Below are positions 4,159 through 5,589 of a stretch of DNA of 5,589 bases, in pieces (within the stretch, counting starts at the first letter, position 1; the number at the start of each line of letters is the position of its first letter). The notes beneath the pieces are model-generated. The model was not told where the DNA came from, searched no databases, and saw only the letters and a program-made list of their open reading frames with translations. Origin of the DNA: Candidatus Woesearchaeota archaeon. Lineage in GTDB: Archaea; Nanobdellota; Nanobdellia; Woesearchaeales; PXDW01. Location: positions 1-5,589 of the forward strand of contig PXDW01000044.1 in NCBI GenBank assembly GCA_003564925.1. Reading direction: 5' to 3'. Made by a program: the position numbers and the translations under genes.

Positions 4159-5589
4159 AAATCTTTTATGCTAACCTGACCTTTTCTCTTTCTTTCTTTA
4201 ACTTTCAATTTTGAGAAATCCTCACCTACCTGCTTCTTGATATCTATTGCTATGTTCTTTCCTAATAGCTGAGCCAGTTTCATAAAATCTGCTTTCTTGA
4301 CTTCCCCAATATCCCTTATTTTGTTCCTAAATAATAATCTGGCTCTAACTCTACCGATATTCTTTAGTTTGACAAGGGGCATCAGCTCTTCTTTTATTCC
4401 GTATTTCAGCCTGAATCTTGTTTTTCTTAGCTCTTTTATCATGCTTTGAAATTGAAGAAGCCTTGCAAGCTCCTCTCCGGCATATAACAACCAATCTGCG
4501 ATACTTAATTTTGCCCTTAGCTCACCCGGCCTTAGATTGTATTTTTCCAATAAATATTCTTCATCTTTTTCATCCGCCCATTCTTGAAAAGCTATTGCCG
4601 TCTTTATTGTATTTAAGAATTCATCATATTCAGATTCGTAAAGACTAGGCTCATTTATAAGAAATTCATTATTTTTTTCTGCGATTATTTCCTGTATTTT
4701 GTCAAACTCACTTACTTTAACCCTCAATAAAGGCCTTATCTCAAGGGTTGAAGAGATCATATGGATAAATGAAAATTCATTTATTATTTTTGAAGATGCT
4801 TTTCTTAAGCAAGTGAGAATCTGAAAAGCTGTCAGTGGATCAATGTAAAGCTCTGAAACCCGTTTTCCAAGCTTTGTTGCTTCAAGACTTTCATCATTGA
4901 TTTCTGAAGCAGAAATAAAATCTTCCTTTGAGGATTTTAAGAATTCCCATTCTTCTAATAAGCGAATCATCTTTGTAAGGATTCTTTCAATGTTGCCCAT
5001 ATCTTTATATTGATAAGCATAAAATGTCTTTCCAAAAAATTCAAAAAGCTCTTTTTTTGTTTTTACAAATTCGGCAGCAACCAAGCTTAAAATATAAGTT
5101 CTTAAGACTGGTTCTACAGCAAGCTTTGAGATAATATCTTCAGGCTCGCCTTTAATATAAGTCTCAATAATATTATTTTTTCCTGAATCTGATTTTGCAA
5201 TCGCTACTGATTCTCCGAATGAATCATATCTAGGTCTTCCTGCTCTTCCTGAAATTTGTAGATATTCCAGAACAGGAATGCTTGAGTTGCCATGCTGCCC
5301 ATACCTATACAAGTCTCTTATTATAACTCTGAATGCAGGCAAGTCAAGCCCATAAGCCAATGTCGGAGTTGAGCATATAATCTTTATTTTGCCGATTCTA
5401 AAATTATCTTCAATAAGCTCTCTTTGCTTATGCGTAAGTCCAGAATGATGAAAAGCTATACCCTTTTTGATGCATAGTGCGAGTCGCTTACATTGCTTTG
5501 TCGGGCTTTGCAGGATATGAAGTACTTTTTCAGATAATTCCATCAAATCTTTATTTGTTTCCTTAATCTTTAAAGATATTTTCTCAGCA
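4155..5589 (-). CDS. hel308: Hel308-type DNA helicase, C-terminal portion (5' end cut by window edge)
   Basis: Hel308 is a 3'-5' superfamily 2 helicase that acts on forked DNA at stalled replication forks. The frame is open to the right edge, so 477 residues are visible (numbered from the Ala codon at 5588-5586) and the first RecA domain is missing. The apparent TTG start at 5546 is internal: upstream codons begin AEKIS, a typical Hel308 helix. Visible elements are HHSGL (motif IV region, 47-51), STPTLAYGLDLPA (motif V, 73-85) and QISGRAGRPRYD (motif VI, 111-122). A winged-helix region follows at about 145-245, including LGKRVSELYIDP. The ratchet helices include RPGELRAKLSIADWLLYAGEE. A helix-hairpin-helix domain with the RAR triplet (415-417) carries the autoinhibitory signature. 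The extreme C-terminus GQVSIKDF (470-477) fits a PCNA-interacting peptide (QxxIxxF). It ends convergently with prs, overlapping it by 4 bases. Confidence 0.93.
   Translation of the reverse strand, partial: AEKISLKIKETNKDLMELSEKVLHILQSPTKQCKRLALCIKKGIAFHHSGLTHKQRELIEDNFRIGKIKIICSTPTLAYGLDLPAFRVIIRDLYRYGQHGNSSIPVLEYLQISGRAGRPRYDSFGESVAIAKSDSGKNNIIETYIKGEPEDIISKLAVEPVLRTYILSLVAAEFVKTKKELFEFFGKTFYAYQYKDMGNIERILTKMIRLLEEWEFLKSSKEDFISASEINDESLEATKLGKRVSELYIDPLTAFQILTCLRKASSKIINEFSFIHMISSTLEIRPLLRVKVSEFDKIQEIIAEKNNEFLINEPSLYESEYDEFLNTIKTAIAFQEWADEKDEEYLLEKYNLRPGELRAKLSIADWLLYAGEELARLLQFQSMIKELRKTRFRLKYGIKEELMPLVKLKNIGRVRARLLFRNKIRDIGEVKKADFMKLAQLLGKNIAIDIKKQVGEDFSKLKVKERKRKGQVSIKDF
4181..4200 (+). 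terminator. Possible pyrimidine/T-rich terminator for prs
   Basis: A T- and C-rich stretch starts 23 bases after the prs stop, inside the convergent hel308 gene, where the other strand encodes the Lys/Arg-rich tail. T-rich tracts of this kind can end archaeal transcription. The composition is also explained by the basic codons on the other strand, so support is weak. Confidence 0.22.

Noticed and set aside
4418..4648. 76-codon plus-strand frame inside hel308
   Set aside because: It is antisense to conserved ratchet and helix-hairpin-helix coding sequence, with no features of its own.

Overview
The window looks archaeal and is probably from a small-genome, AT-rich DPANN-type lineage (Woesearchaeota, Pacearchaeota or Nanoarchaeota-like). 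The archaeal call rests on an NMD3-family ribosome factor, an archaeal-type OBG/YchF GTPase with a TGS domain, a Hel308 helicase with a C-terminal PCNA-binding-like tail, and TATA-box promoters with very short or absent leaders. The DPANN call is an inference from AT richness, compact spacing and the stripped-down NMD3. No phylogeny could be run.

Layout. Positions 1-968 hold a minus-strand two-gene unit. A 53-residue AbrB/MazE-like DNA-binding protein (807-968) lies 10 bases upstream of a putative secreted surface protein (796 down to 1, running off the left edge). Positions 969-1144 are a divergent control region with an exact 20-bp tandem duplication, two hairpin-forming inverted repeats and TATA-like boxes facing both ways. 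An NMD3-like protein without its zinc-binding N-terminus follows on the plus strand (1145-1759). It converges on the minus-strand GTPase gene (1784-2983). A second divergent promoter region (2984-3171) separates the GTPase from a plus-strand ribose-phosphate pyrophosphokinase gene, prs (3172-4158 as written; the true start is probably upstream). The prs gene converges with a 4-base overlap on the minus-strand hel308 gene (4155 to the right edge), whose N-terminal half lies outside the window.

Functionally this is mostly core housekeeping: late large-subunit maturation or ribosome interaction (NMD3), a ribosome-associated GTPase, PRPP supply for nucleotide synthesis, and repair or restart of stalled replication forks (Hel308). 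The accessory part is the left end, where a tiny transcription-factor-like protein is co-oriented with a low-complexity, Gly/Ser-rich surface protein behind repeats that could be its operator. I saw no mobile element, CRISPR array, tRNA or rRNA, and no clearly new multi-gene system. The points most worth a second look are the repeat-bearing control region with its AbrB-like gene, the zinc-less NMD3, the anomalous prs start with a Lys in place of a catalytic Arg, and the PIP-box-like tail of Hel308.
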